From Halomarina pelagica (GTDB taxonomy: Archaea > Halobacteriota > Halobacteria > Halobacteriales > Haloarculaceae): a stretch of 64,000 nt of DNA. The translations under genes were made by a program, and so were the position numbers. The DNA lies in contig NZ_CP100457.1 in NCBI RefSeq assembly GCF_024228315.1, forward strand, positions 1 to 64,000, read 5' to 3'. Position 1 is the stretch's first letter. The number at the start of each line of letters is the position of its first letter. Shown piece after piece: positions 16,246-24,718 of this stretch. The notes beneath the pieces were generated by a model. The model was given only the letters and a program-made list of their open reading frames with translations. It was not told where the DNA came from and ran no database searches.

Positions 16246-18867
16246 ATGAGTGAGTTCCCCGAGAAGGAAGATCCGACATCGTCTTCTTCGGACGGGCGAA
16301 TCGACCAGGATGGTCATGACCATAGTAACCACAATCATGACCGAAAGAACGGGACTACGTCCGACGATAACAGCGTCATCCAGTTATCCGTCCCCGAGAT
16401 GGACTGCCCCTCCTGTGCGGGCAAAGTGGAAAACAGCATTCGGAAACTCGACGGGATCCATGCCATTGACCCGAAGGTGACGTCAGGAACACTGACTGTC
16501 TCCTACGAAGAAATTCGAACCACCTCGGAGGCAATCGCAGCACGCGTCGAGAAGGCAGGCTATCGCGTCGAGACGGACGAGAACGAGGCTACAGCAACGT
16601 TCTCCGTTCCCGGAATGGATTGTCCCTCATGCGCAGGTAAGGTCGAAAACGCGCTGGACGCACTCGGTGTTCGGAGGTTCGATACTCGACCGACAACAGG
16701 CACGGTAGTCGTTACGTACGATTCGTCATCACTCTCCGACCGTGACATCGTCAGTGCAATTAAAGGGGCTGGCTACGATGTGACCGAATCGTCGACGGAA
16801 ACCGCCACAGTCACGGAGGGTGATCCATCCGGCGAGCGCGAGAGTGTCTGGACGAGTCCGCGCGCGATCAAAACCTGGATTAGTGGTAGCTTCGTCGCGC
16901 TCGGTCTTCTCTTCGAGTTCGGTCTCTCCGGCCAGAATGTGCTCGTCGCGACCCTCGGTGGCCGTGAACTGTTCGTCGCAGACGTGCTCTTCCTCATCGC
17001 GATCGCCGTTGCTGGGCAAGTGATCTTTCGAAACGGGTATTATTCACTCCGAAACTGGAATCTCGATATCGATCTTCTGATGTCCATTGCTATCAGTGGG
17101 GCCGTTATCGCGGGTTTCGTCTTCGGTGAGTCGCTGTACTTCGAGGCTGCGACGCTCGCGTTCCTGTTCAGCGTCGCCGAACTGCTCGAGCGATACTCGA
17201 TGGATCATGCCCGAAACTCGCTACAGGAGCTGATGGACCTCTCACCGGACGAGGCGACCGTCAAGCGTGAAGGTGAAGAAGTCACGCTCCCGGTCGACGA
17301 GGTAGTTGTCGGTGACATCGTCGTCGTTCGTCCGGGCGAGAAGGTTCCGATGGACGGGGAAGTCGTATCTGGTGAGAGCGCCGTCAACCAAGCGCCGATC
17401 ACAGGCGAAAGCGTTCCCGTCGATAAGACCCCTGGCGATGAGGTGTATGCCGGCACCATCAACGAGGAGGGCTATCTCGAAATCGAGGTTACCTCGGAAG
17501 CGAGCGACAACACGCTCTCCCGGATCGTTGAGATGGTCGAGGACGCGCAGGCGAACAAGACGGAGCGTGAGCAGTTCGTCGAGCGCTTCTCGGGGTACTA
17601 TACGCCGATCGTTGTCGGGTTCGGCGTCCTCGTCGCGGTCGTCCCGCCGCTGTTCTTTGGCGGAGCGTGGCCGACTTATATCGTTTACGGGCTAACGCTA
17701 CTCGTGCTTGCCTGCCCGTGTGCATTCGTCATCTCGACACCCGTTTCGGTTGTCTCCGGGATCACGAGCGCCGCAAAGAACGGCGTCCTCATCAAAGGCG
17801 GCAACTACCTCGAGGCGATGGGAGCCGTGGACGTCGTCGCTCTCGACAAGACCGGGACGCTCACGAAGGGGGAACTCACCGTCACCGACGTGGTTCCACT
17901 GAATGGGAACTCGGAGGAAGACGTCCTTCGGTGTGCGCATGGGCTCGAACGGCGGAGTGAACACCCTATCGGCGAGGCGATCGTCAATCACGCACAAGGG
18001 CAGTCCGTAGAAGCACGGGACGTTGGTGAGTTCGAGAGCATCACCGGCAAAGGCGTGAAGGCAACGCTCGATGGGACGCCACATTACGCCGGAAAGCCAG
18101 GGCTGTTCCGGGAGCTAGGATTCGACCTCCAACATGTTCACGCCGCCACTGACGGTGGTGTGGCGACGGCCAAGAGCCGCGACCTCTGTGAGCGCAACGA
18201 CTGTATGGACCTCCTCGACGAGACCGTTCCAGAGCTCCAGGCCGAGGGTAAAACGGTCATTCTCGTCGCGACGGAAGACGAACTCGAGGGCGTCATCGCC
18301 GTCGCAGACGAAATCCGACCGGGGGTGACGGAGGCGATCGCTCGCCTCAAAGAACTCGGCGTCAAGCGAACAGTAATGCTCACCGGCGATAACGAGCGCA
18401 CCGCACGTTCGATCGCCGAACAGGTTGGCGTCGACGACTATCGTGCGGAGTTGCTCCCGGATCAGAAAGTCGAAGTGATCAATGACCTGCTTGAGGAATA
18501 TGACGAGGTTGCGATGGTCGGCGATGGGGTGAACGATGCGCCGGCACTGGCGACAGCGACGGTCGGTATCGCGATGGGCGCTGCAGGAACGGACACGGCC
18601 TTGGAGACTGCGGATATCGCGTTAATGAGCGACGACATTACGAAACTTCCCTACCTCTATGACCTCTCGCATACGGGTAATAGCGTCATTCGACAGAACA
18701 TCTGGACGAGCCTTGGGGCGAAGGCTGCGCTCGCCGTCGCCGTTCCGTTCGGCCTTGTTCCCATCTGGGCCGCCGTACTCATCGGTGATGCAGGAATGAC
18801 GGTCGGCGTTACCGGTAACGCGATGCGACTCTCCCGAATTAAGCCTGACGAACCGTCTCCTTCTTGA
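16246..18867 (+). CDS. P1B-type Zn/Cd-exporting ATPase (ZntA-like), copy 1
   Basis: A heavy-metal efflux pump of 873 residues. The N-terminus is His/Asp-rich (about 22-34). Two heavy-metal-associated domains each have MDCPSCAGK (Cys 54/57 and 126/129). Then come the transmembrane region, the actuator loop (TGES), the metal-site CPC at 490-492, the phosphorylation site DKTGTLT at Asp 534, the SEHP motif, TGDN, and GDGVNDAPA. The last helix pair has Lys in GAKAALAV and Asp in IGDAGMTVGVTGNA, the pattern of P1B-2 (Zn/Cd/Pb) pumps rather than copper pumps. It is first in an operon with 18905 and 19240. A close paralogue is at 42344-44995. Specificity is inferred from the helix signatures. Confidence 0.92.
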   Translation: MSEFPEKEDPTSSSSDGRIDQDGHDHSNHNHDRKNGTTSDDNSVIQLSVPEMDCPSCAGKVENSIRKLDGIHAIDPKVTSGTLTVSYEEIRTTSEAIAARVEKAGYRVETDENEATATFSVPGMDCPSCAGKVENALDALGVRRFDTRPTTGTVVVTYDSSSLSDRDIVSAIKGAGYDVTESSTETATVTEGDPSGERESVWTSPRAIKTWISGSFVALGLLFEFGLSGQNVLVATLGGRELFVADVLFLIAIAVAGQVIFRNGYYSLRNWNLDIDLLMSIAISGAVIAGFVFGESLYFEAATLAFLFSVAELLERYSMDHARNSLQELMDLSPDEATVKREGEEVTLPVDEVVVGDIVVVRPGEKVPMDGEVVSGESAVNQAPITGESVPVDKTPGDEVYAGTINEEGYLEIEVTSEASDNTLSRIVEMVEDAQANKTEREQFVERFSGYYTPIVVGFGVLVAVVPPLFFGGAWPTYIVYGLTLLVLACPCAFVISTPVSVVSGITSAAKNGVLIKGGNYLEAMGAVDVVALDKTGTLTKGELTVTDVVPLNGNSEEDVLRCAHGLERRSEHPIGEAIVNHAQGQSVEARDVGEFESITGKGVKATLDGTPHYAGKPGLFRELGFDLQHVHAATDGGVATAKSRDLCERNDCMDLLDETVPELQAEGKTVILVATEDELEGVIAVADEIRPGVTEAIARLKELGVKRTVMLTGDNERTARSIAEQVGVDDYRAELLPDQKVEVINDLLEEYDEVAMVGDGVNDAPALATATVGIAMGAAGTDTALETADIALMSDDITKLPYLYDLSHTGNSVIRQNIWTSLGAKAALAVAVPFGLVPIWAAVLIGDAGMTVGVTGNAMRLSRIKPDEPSPS

Positions 18868-18904
18868 GTGCACTGATAGCAATCTCACCAATACAACTTA
18901 AACG

Positions 18905-19243
18905 ATGGAAGTTACATCCCGCCGGGCATTCATCATCATCCTGGTCGGAGGCATTCTCGTTCCGGGAATCGCTGATTACTACCTCTCACAGGCAGGAGCA
19001 CCGTCTCTTGGCTCCTTCGTCTGGGCTGTCGGATTTGGTACAGCCGTCACTGTCATCTGGTTCGGTTGGCTTCGGCCACTCGACATTACTGGCCCACCGA
19101 GTGATCCCTCCGTCTGGGAGGTTTCTGCCGACGAAGAACAGGAAGCACACAGAACAGAAGGGGTAGACGCCGACGGAGAACGTACGGATACACGGTCTCG
19201 TACTGATAACGCACCCGAGCCAGTTGACGATCAGCACGAATGA
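18905..19243 (+). CDS. RPLD two-helix membrane protein of the ATPase-CDF cassette, copy 1
   Basis: 112 residues: two transmembrane helices (about 8-25 and 37-55) joined by a short loop, then the conserved sequence WFxWxRPLD, here FGWLRPLDITG, followed by a hydrophilic acidic tail of about 50 residues. The copy at 41897 has the same two helices and WIRPLD, with a longer Asp/Glu-rich tail. In both cassettes it lies between the P1B ATPase and the CDF gene. Here it is 37 bases after the ATPase and overlaps the CDF start by four bases (ATGA). I know no function. Position suggests a subunit or metal-handing adaptor, with the acidic tail as a possible metal buffer. Confidence 0.8.
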   Translation: MEVTSRRAFIIILVGGILVPGIADYYLSQAGAPSLGSFVWAVGFGTAVTVIWFGWLRPLDITGPPSDPSVWEVSADEEQEAHRTEGVDADGERTDTRSRTDNAPEPVDDQHE

Positions 19244-20139
19244 GTGGCGGTCATCAACACGGTTCAGAAGAGCACGAGCAGATTAGAACGCGAAAGCTCG
19301 CACTCGTAGCTGGCATAAATCTCGTCGAGTTTGTCGTCGAGTTACTCGGCGGGCTTGCATTCGGTTCACTCACGCTACTAAGTGATGCGTTCCACATGCT
19401 CTTCGACGTCCTCGCCTATGCGGTGGCGTTCGCCGCGAGCTACACTGCTGAGCGATATGACCGTCCCGGTGAATGGTCATACGGCCTGCATCGCCTCGAA
19501 CCGATCGTTGCATTCCTGAATGGAGCGTTACTTCTACCGATGGCTGAGTTTATCGTCTACGAGGCGTATCAGCGGTTTCTCGATCCGGTTATGATCGACC
19601 CAGATTTCACCATCGTCCTTGCTTCTGGTGGGCTTCTCGTCAATCTCCGATCAGTCTACCTCGATCAAGGCGGTGAAATGAATCTTAACGAGGAAGGAGC
19701 GTTCTATTATCTCGTGGGCAACACCGGTGCGTCTATCACGGTTATTGTTTCGACAGCCCTTATCGCCGCGTTCGACCTTCGTATCGCGGATCCGCTGACG
19801 GCAGTGCTCATCGCCCTTGTCGTTGCTTGGTCTGCTGTTAGTGTTCTCAGCCGGAGTAGCAATCTTCTCCTCGAACGGAGTCCAATCCCACATTCAACGG
19901 TCATCGGAACGGTCGAAGGTATTGATGGTGTAGAGGTTGTTGTGGACGTCTGTCTGATCTGTAGCCGATTGACGGTAGCCACGCTCCAGGTACAACAGAG
20001 TGCGGCCACACTCGATGAGTTATCCGGAATACGCAAAAACGTTCACGATGGCCTAACAAGGTTAGGGATCGACCACGCGACCGTTGAACTCGTCACCGTC
20101 GAGAGTCGCCACTCAGCGCTGGGTTCTCATGGCCATTAG
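19240..20139 (+). CDS. CDF-family cation exporter, copy 1, transport site altered
   Basis: A cation diffusion facilitator, 299 residues, six transmembrane helices plus a cytosolic domain, short His-rich N-terminus (GGHQHGSEEH). The helix 2 site is intact (DAFHMLFD, His and Asp). In helix 5 the expected His-x3-Asp is Tyr-x3-Asn (FYYLVGN), where the copy at 40920 has FYHLLGD. The C-terminal domain also lacks the usual HVW segment: it reads DVCLICSRL where the other copy has DLHVWQVCSQL. Half of the transport site and a cytosolic metal-site His are therefore gone. The frame is otherwise intact, so it may be a non-transporting partner, for example in a heterodimer, or an early pseudogene. Confidence 0.88.
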   Translation: MSGGHQHGSEEHEQIRTRKLALVAGINLVEFVVELLGGLAFGSLTLLSDAFHMLFDVLAYAVAFAASYTAERYDRPGEWSYGLHRLEPIVAFLNGALLLPMAEFIVYEAYQRFLDPVMIDPDFTIVLASGGLLVNLRSVYLDQGGEMNLNEEGAFYYLVGNTGASITVIVSTALIAAFDLRIADPLTAVLIALVVAWSAVSVLSRSSNLLLERSPIPHSTVIGTVEGIDGVEVVVDVCLICSRLTVATLQVQQSAATLDELSGIRKNVHDGLTRLGIDHATVELVTVESRHSALGSHGH

Positions 20140-20153
20140 TCGATGGTACTCAC

Positions 20154-20630
20154 ATGAGACTCAGTCTACGATCTCTCGATTTGCGTGCACTCCGTGTAGC
20201 TGTGAGCATACAGCTAGTGTACTTGCTCGTATTACTACTGACCCAGCCGCTTCGTCATAGTCACCTTCAGAGCGCGGGACTATTCCTCGCTATGGGGATC
20301 ATTGCCGGCATCCTCGGTGGTCGACTAGCAGGTGGATCACGGCGGCGTCGAGCAGTTCACGGCTGTTGTGCAGGAGGGCTCGGTGGTGTTTGGTTTGCGC
20401 TCCTCCTTACGTTGGCGATGTACGTCCCGTTCATCCCCTATGGCGCTTTCTTCACGCCTACGGTCATCGTTGCAGGACGAATGCCGAACTGGGCGTATAT
20501 AAATGGGTACGACCCCTGGTTAGCTCTCGCCGCAGGGAGTACGATGGTCTTCATCTACGGCGCGATTGGTGGTATCGTTGCATGGTTCGATCCGGCACCG
20601 AACCAGCCACCACGAGTCTTAGGGGAATGA
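20154..20630 (+). CDS. Uncharacterised four-helix membrane protein
   Basis: 158 residues with four predicted transmembrane helices, a basic loop (GGSRRRRAVHG) after helix 2 and a WFDPAPNQPP tail. It starts 14 bases after the CDF stop, so it is probably the last gene of the ATPase-RPLD-CDF operon, but the second cassette has no counterpart. It ends 67 bases before the IS5 remnant. I do not recognise the family. Confidence 0.55.
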   Translation: MRLSLRSLDLRALRVAVSIQLVYLLVLLLTQPLRHSHLQSAGLFLAMGIIAGILGGRLAGGSRRRRAVHGCCAGGLGGVWFALLLTLAMYVPFIPYGAFFTPTVIVAGRMPNWAYINGYDPWLALAAGSTMVFIYGAIGGIVAWFDPAPNQPPRVLGE

Positions 20631-20696
20631 GCGCGATCTTCGGAGATGATTTTCCCGCCCTACGCCCGCTTACTCATACCTCTAGATAAGTTTGCT

Positions 20697-21614
20697 CTGT
20701 GTAGGATCGCTAGACTGCGGCGTGGCGACTCCGTTATCTCCGTCGAAAGCGAAGCAGCAGATTGGTGTGGTATCCGAAATCCGCCGCCTCACTGGTATTA
20801 CGGTTGCCACTACTAAAACAGTCATCGAGAATCCAGGCGAACCCGCCGACCCCGTCGGGGATCGCGGGTTCGCCGACTGGGCGATGCTCACACTTCATGT
20901 CCTCCGCATCGAGCTTGGCAAGTCCTATCGCCAGACGATCGACTTGCTGAGCGAATGCCGGGCGTACTCGAAGAGATTGGCCTCACGCGGTTGCCCCACT
21001 TCACCGTCCTCCGCGATTGGTTCGAGAAGCTTCCGACGACGACCTGGCGCGCGTTTCTCCGCGCGTCGGCGGAGAAACGCACTGGCCACGCCGCAATCGA
21101 TTCAACTGGCTTCGACCGCGACCACCCGTCGCGGTACTACGCCCAACGAGCACACTACCGCGTTCGGTCGTTGAAAGTCACCGCTCTCGTGGACGTCGAA
21201 ACGCTGGACGTCACCGACGTCCACTGTACGATCACGAAGAAACACGACGCGAAGATCGGCCCGCGGGTCGCCCGCCGGAACGCGGGCGACCTGCTCTCGT
21301 TGGCGGCTGACCGGGGCTACGACGCGAAAGCCTTCCGCGACGAACTCCGAGCGACGGAGTTCGTCCGCTCATCAAGCATCGAATCTACTCCTCGCTCAAT
21401 CACGCTCACAACGCACGGATGAGTTCGATGCGCTACAACCGCCGGTGGATGGTCGAAACCGTCTTCTCAAGCCTCAAGCGCACGCTCGGCGCAGCCGTGC
21501 GTGCGCGAAGCTGGCATCTGGAGCGCCGTGAAATGGTGCTCAAATGCACCGGCTACAACCTCCGTCGGAGCGTGAGATATTCGTGAAATCAAGCGCCGTA
21601 TACCGATCCTACAG
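20697..21614 (+). mobile_element. Decayed IS5-family element
   Basis: Terminal inverted repeats: CTGTGTAGGATCG at 20697-20709 on the left and CGATCCTACAG at 21604-21614 on the right (reverse complement CTGTAGGATCG, two bases shorter). About 0.92 kb, with one transposase gene broken by two frameshifts. The right end supplies the stop codon of the small gene at 21609-21791. Confidence 0.75.
20722..21586 (+). pseudogene. IS5-family transposase with two frameshifts
   Basis: Three frames together make a complete IS5-type (ISH9-like) transposase. The first part runs from GTG at 20722 to LLSE near 20953. The frame then shifts (GAATG where GAAATG is expected) to MPGVLEEIGLTRLPH..., which carries HAAIDSTGFDRD (first Asp) and AADRGYDAKAF (second Asp). 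Near 21370 it shifts again to LIKHRIYSS...MVETVFSSLKRTLG, with the third acid Glu. The stop is at 21584-21586. Both shifts look like single-base deletions with no slippery sequence, so they are decay rather than programmed frameshifting. Confidence 0.82.
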
Positions 21615-21791
21615 ATCAGGTAAGTTAACAAGTAGAATAATCATGGAGATTATAAGTAGTCCAACTCCGAGTTTATACCCTCCTACAACTAGTTCCGGAG
21701 GCGATCCAGGGTAGAGAAAATAGAAGAGAAGCATAAGGACTAGGACTAGCATCTGCGTGCCAATCGCTACCTTTGACAGAGCTTTGCTCAT
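21609..21791 (-). CDS. Small two-helix membrane protein, 3' end in IS5
   Basis: 60 residues from ATG at 21791, with two hydrophobic helices separated by a YPGSPPELVVGGYK loop. The last codons, LPDL and TAG, run into the inverted repeat of the IS5 element, so the original C-terminus is lost. No family recognised. It may be a truncated remnant. Confidence 0.4.
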   Translation of the reverse strand: MSKALSKVAIGTQMLVLVLMLLFYFLYPGSPPELVVGGYKLGVGLLIISMIILLVNLPDL

Positions 21792-22019
21792 ATTATCGTA
21801 ATTCACCACATTCCGTATGATTCTGTCGCAATTACTTCATAATGTGGGTGAGATCCTTACGAATAGTTAACAAGCTCATACTATAGGATGTTAGGAGGTA
21901 CTACTGACGACTGCCGATTGCATAAAAGGGGACGCTCACTGCTATTGGCAAGTGAGTTCGATATCAGATAATGGCTATTATCCTGATAATTCACGGCAGG
22001 TATTTCCCACTAGGTCTCG

Positions 22020-22765
22020 ATGGGCCAACCAGTGGTCCTTTCTGGCTATCTTACTGCGCTAGCATTGAGTGCGATGCCAGCATTCGGCAACTTCGCCGGC
22101 GGACTTCTCGCCGAAAGTACTCGCATCTCTAACCGAACGCTTAGCCTCTCACTGCACCTCGCTGCGGGTATTGTTCTTGGGGTGATCAGTATCGAACTTA
22201 TGCCAGAGGCGCTTGGTGTTGCCCTGCGTGGATCATTCTCCTCGCCTTTGTTAGTGGTGGTGGGTTCGTCACCCTTGTCGATTGGTTCACTTCATTCGTC
22301 CAAAGCCGTGTAAATCCGCGAGCAGCTACCGGCCCGTGGGCTGTTTATTTCGGCGTTGCGGTTGACCTCTTTAGCGATGGTGTAATGATTGGAACTGGAT
22401 CGCTTGTTGACCCGACGTTGGGATTGGTACTAGCTCTTGGTCAGGTCCCAGCAGATATCCCCGAAGGATTCGCCACGATCGCCACGTTTCGAGCACAGGA
22501 TGTTACCCGTCAACTTCGACTTATTATCTCAGCATCTTTTGCTATCCCGATCTTCCTCGGCGTGACTCTCGGCTTTTGGGCTGTTCGCGGGCAGCCGCCG
22601 ATCGTCCAATTAGGGTTACTCGCATTCACCGCAGGGATCTTACTAACGGTTGTTGTCGAAGAGATCGTTCCCGAAGCGCACGAAGCTGACGAGGGGCGAT
22701 TTGCGGCGTTGGCTTTCGTCGGCGGATTTGCACTATTTGGATTTATCGCGGTGTATCTTGGATGA
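22020..22765 (+). pseudogene. ZIP-family metal importer with one frameshift
   Basis: The N-terminal frame from ATG at 22020 gives helices 1-3 (ALSAMPAFGNFAGGLLAES, LHLAAGIVLGVISIELMPEAL). At about 22232 the frame changes. The other frame continues without interruption as WIILLAFVSGGGFVT, then FGVAVDLFSDGVMIGTG and QVPADIPEGFATI, and ends with VVEEIVPEAHE and two last helices. The metal-site helices are therefore split. PADIPEG corresponds to the ZIP HNxPEG motif and EEIVPEAH to the following motif, as in GufA-like members. One single-base change would restore the gene. Probably inactive. An intact ZIP lies at 28872. Confidence 0.8.
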
Positions 22766-23024
22766 CTCTACGTTCATTGGACTATTACAAGTAAGACAGA
22801 CTCTATCACGCTCGAGAGTATATGACAGATGTGTGGGGTGTACGATCTCTAGCATTATCCAGTTTAGCTCCTCGGATGGCGGTTGATTGTCGAGTGCTTG
22901 ATGCGGTCGTTGTCGGCTCTAGTACTGCACGAACTGTTCAATCCTGTCACGGACGCTCCACCACGTTCCCACCATACATTCAGGTATACCGTTGGGAGAA
23001 ACACAACTACGAAGATCGCGCCGT

Positions 23025-23228
23025 CTATCTGAGAGAGAGCAAGCCATCGATGCTCAACGCGAACAGCAGTGCGGGCGTGATCGCGGTTAGCGCGAGATAG
23101 CGGGGCCGGGGTGCGACCTCAAACGGAACGAGGACGCCGCCGCGACCGACCGAGGTCGCGGCGACGCGTTCAATGAACTCTCCGACGTTCCAGACGATGA
23201 GACCAATCTTGATTAGGAAGACGACCAC
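23025..23228 (-). CDS. Small hydrophobic protein downstream of the Ni/Co transporter
   Basis: 67 residues, two hydrophobic segments around a FIERVAATSVGRGGVLVPFEV stretch. It starts from GTG 44 bases after the transporter stop. The frame is open back to the stop of the transporter gene without an ATG, so the true start may be earlier. The same strand and short gap suggest co-transcription with 23273. I do not recognise a family. The 260 bases beyond its end (22766-23024) hold nothing I can identify. Confidence 0.45.
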   Translation of the reverse strand: MVVFLIKIGLIVWNVGEFIERVAATSVGRGGVLVPFEVAPRPRYLALTAITPALLFALSIDGLLSLR

Positions 23229-23272
23229 CGACAGCAGTGGCGAATTTGCGATGATTGTGGAGAGCTGCTTTG

Positions 23273-24082
23273 TTAGAAGATACCCAGAATGAATCCAATA
23301 CCCATCACGATGAGAATTGTCGCCGTGAACGTTGGCAGATACTCCGCGTAGTCCTCAAGCCGGTCCTCGTAGCGCTGGTAGCCAGCAACGAGCAACAGCG
23401 TCACACTGACGAGTGACGTAATGACGGCCAGCGAGTAGAGGAGCATCAATTCGAGGCAATAGGTCGAGCCAGTGCAGATAGCAATGATATCGAACTCCTC
23501 GTTGTGCGTGAAACCGAGGGCGAACGCGAGTACTGCCATCCCGTAGAGCCCGCGATCCGATGTCTCCTCAAGGTGGTCGTGGGAGTGTGAATGGTTTGAG
23601 TGGCCCACGAACGGAACTATCCGCCGAACTCGATCGATCCACCCTCGACTCTTGTTGTCACTGTAGTTATGACCGTGGTCCCGGGTGTGATCGTGACCGT
23701 GGCTGTTGTGGTCGTGATCGTGACCGTCGTGTTCGGGGTGGTCACTGTGGTCGCTACCGTGATCCGGTGCGGTGGGATCGTGTCCATTGAAATATTGCCA
23801 GATCCCGAGTGCGATGAGTAGCGTCCCAGCGACGTAGTTCATCCAGGGAATCTGGGTGAGCCCGAAATACGAGAGCGCCCAGAAGTACACGACCACCATC
23901 GCGATACTACTGATGAGATGTCCGATACCGAGGATGAGGCTCGATGCGGCGGCATAGAACCATTTATTTGGTTTGTCGAGCGCGTAACTCGCGGCAATTG
24001 CCCATCCGTGGCCCGGGGCGAGACCGTGAGTAAGACCGAGAACACTTGCCCCGAATGCGAGGCCGAGAACGCTGTTCGCCAT
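23273..24082 (-). CDS. NicO-family nickel/cobalt transporter with His-rich loop
   Basis: A Ni/Co transporter of the NicO type (PF03824; RcnA/NreC relatives), 269 residues with six to seven helices. The family motif LTHGLAPGHGWAIA (His-x5-His region) lies in helix 1, and LGFTHNEEFDIIAICTG in the second half. Between helices 3 and 4 is a cytoplasmic loop of about 70 residues with more than 20 His, typical for metal sensing or buffering in this family. NicO proteins include both importers and efflux pumps, so the direction is not decided by sequence. The divergent NikR-like regulator 101 bases away argues for nickel or cobalt as substrate. Confidence 0.85.
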   Translation of the reverse strand: MANSVLGLAFGASVLGLTHGLAPGHGWAIAASYALDKPNKWFYAAASSLILGIGHLISSIAMVVVYFWALSYFGLTQIPWMNYVAGTLLIALGIWQYFNGHDPTAPDHGSDHSDHPEHDGHDHDHNSHGHDHTRDHGHNYSDNKSRGWIDRVRRIVPFVGHSNHSHSHDHLEETSDRGLYGMAVLAFALGFTHNEEFDIIAICTGSTYCLELMLLYSLAVITSLVSVTLLLVAGYQRYEDRLEDYAEYLPTFTATILIVMGIGFILGIF

Positions 24083-24183
24083 CTACTCGATAGGGGTACT
24101 GGATGGCTCAAAGGGGTTGTTATGACCCGATTCGGGAGTTCGTAATAATGACGCTCTTGAGGAGTGCCATCTATGGCTCACGT
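24083..24183. promoter_or_regulatory. Divergent NicO/NikR promoter with palindrome
   Basis: The 101 bases between the two starts contain the palindrome CCCGATTCGGG at 24126-24136. On the minus strand it is flanked by GTCATTA and GTCATAA copies (about 24142-24148 and 24119-24125). NikR proteins bind dyads with half-sites several turns apart. That this is the NikR operator is inferred. Confidence 0.4.
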
Positions 24184-24594
24184 ATGCGAACGAGTTTGAA
24201 TATTCCCCAAGAGGTTCTTGAGTCGTTCGATACGACGTGGCAAGATGAAGGATTGGAATCACGCTCCCGTGCCGTCCGCGAGGCGATTCACGAATACATC
24301 GAGCGCCACACAGAGCTCGAAGGATTAGAAGGCCCCGCAGTCGCAGCGCTGGCATTCGATTACGAGCACACACTCGTCATCGGCGAACTCCATACCGTCC
24401 AGCAGGAGTTCGAGGATATCATCAGCACAACGCAACACATGCACCACGGGGAGTGGTGTCTCGAGACGATCTTTTGCCAAGGCTCTGCAGCACGAATCCG
24501 CGAGTTGGTGTACCAACTCCGAGATTTCGATGCCGTCGGCCGCGCGAACGTCATGTTTCTCCAACCGGAACTCTCTGAGAAATCTCAGGATTGA
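24184..24594 (+). CDS. nikR: NikR-like nickel-responsive regulator
   Basis: A CopG/ribbon-helix-helix transcription factor with a C-terminal ACT-like nickel domain, 136 residues from ATG at 24184. The N-terminus MRTSLNIPQEVLESFD is the DNA-binding strand and helix. The nickel site motif reads HMHHGEWC near residue 85, matching the family His-x-His-x5-Cys arrangement. A preceding His in the ACT domain is plausible (GELHTVQQE). It lies divergently from the NicO transporter and 125 bases upstream of a P-type ATPase, so it may control both. An in-frame extension upstream to 24103 would overlap the promoter and is rejected. Confidence 0.85.
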   Translation: MRTSLNIPQEVLESFDTTWQDEGLESRSRAVREAIHEYIERHTELEGLEGPAVAALAFDYEHTLVIGELHTVQQEFEDIISTTQHMHHGEWCLETIFCQGSAARIRELVYQLRDFDAVGRANVMFLQPELSEKSQD

Positions 24595-24718
24595 AGCGGC
24601 TTCTCCGAACAGCATTAATGTCGATGCATCTGTACTGCCAGTAATGGCCGTTCGACTAAGGTCAGTACCCACGCTCTGCGGCCGAGGCTGTACCTCTTCT
24701 CGCCGGTGGTGATCAGCT

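Noticed and set aside
20945-21375. Programmed frameshifting in the IS5 transposase
   Set aside because: No slippery heptamer at either site, and two separate shifts would be needed; both look like single-base losses.
22822-23100. Plus-strand open frame over the end of the small gene at 23025
   Set aside because: Mostly antisense to the hydrophobic protein and without family-like sequence.
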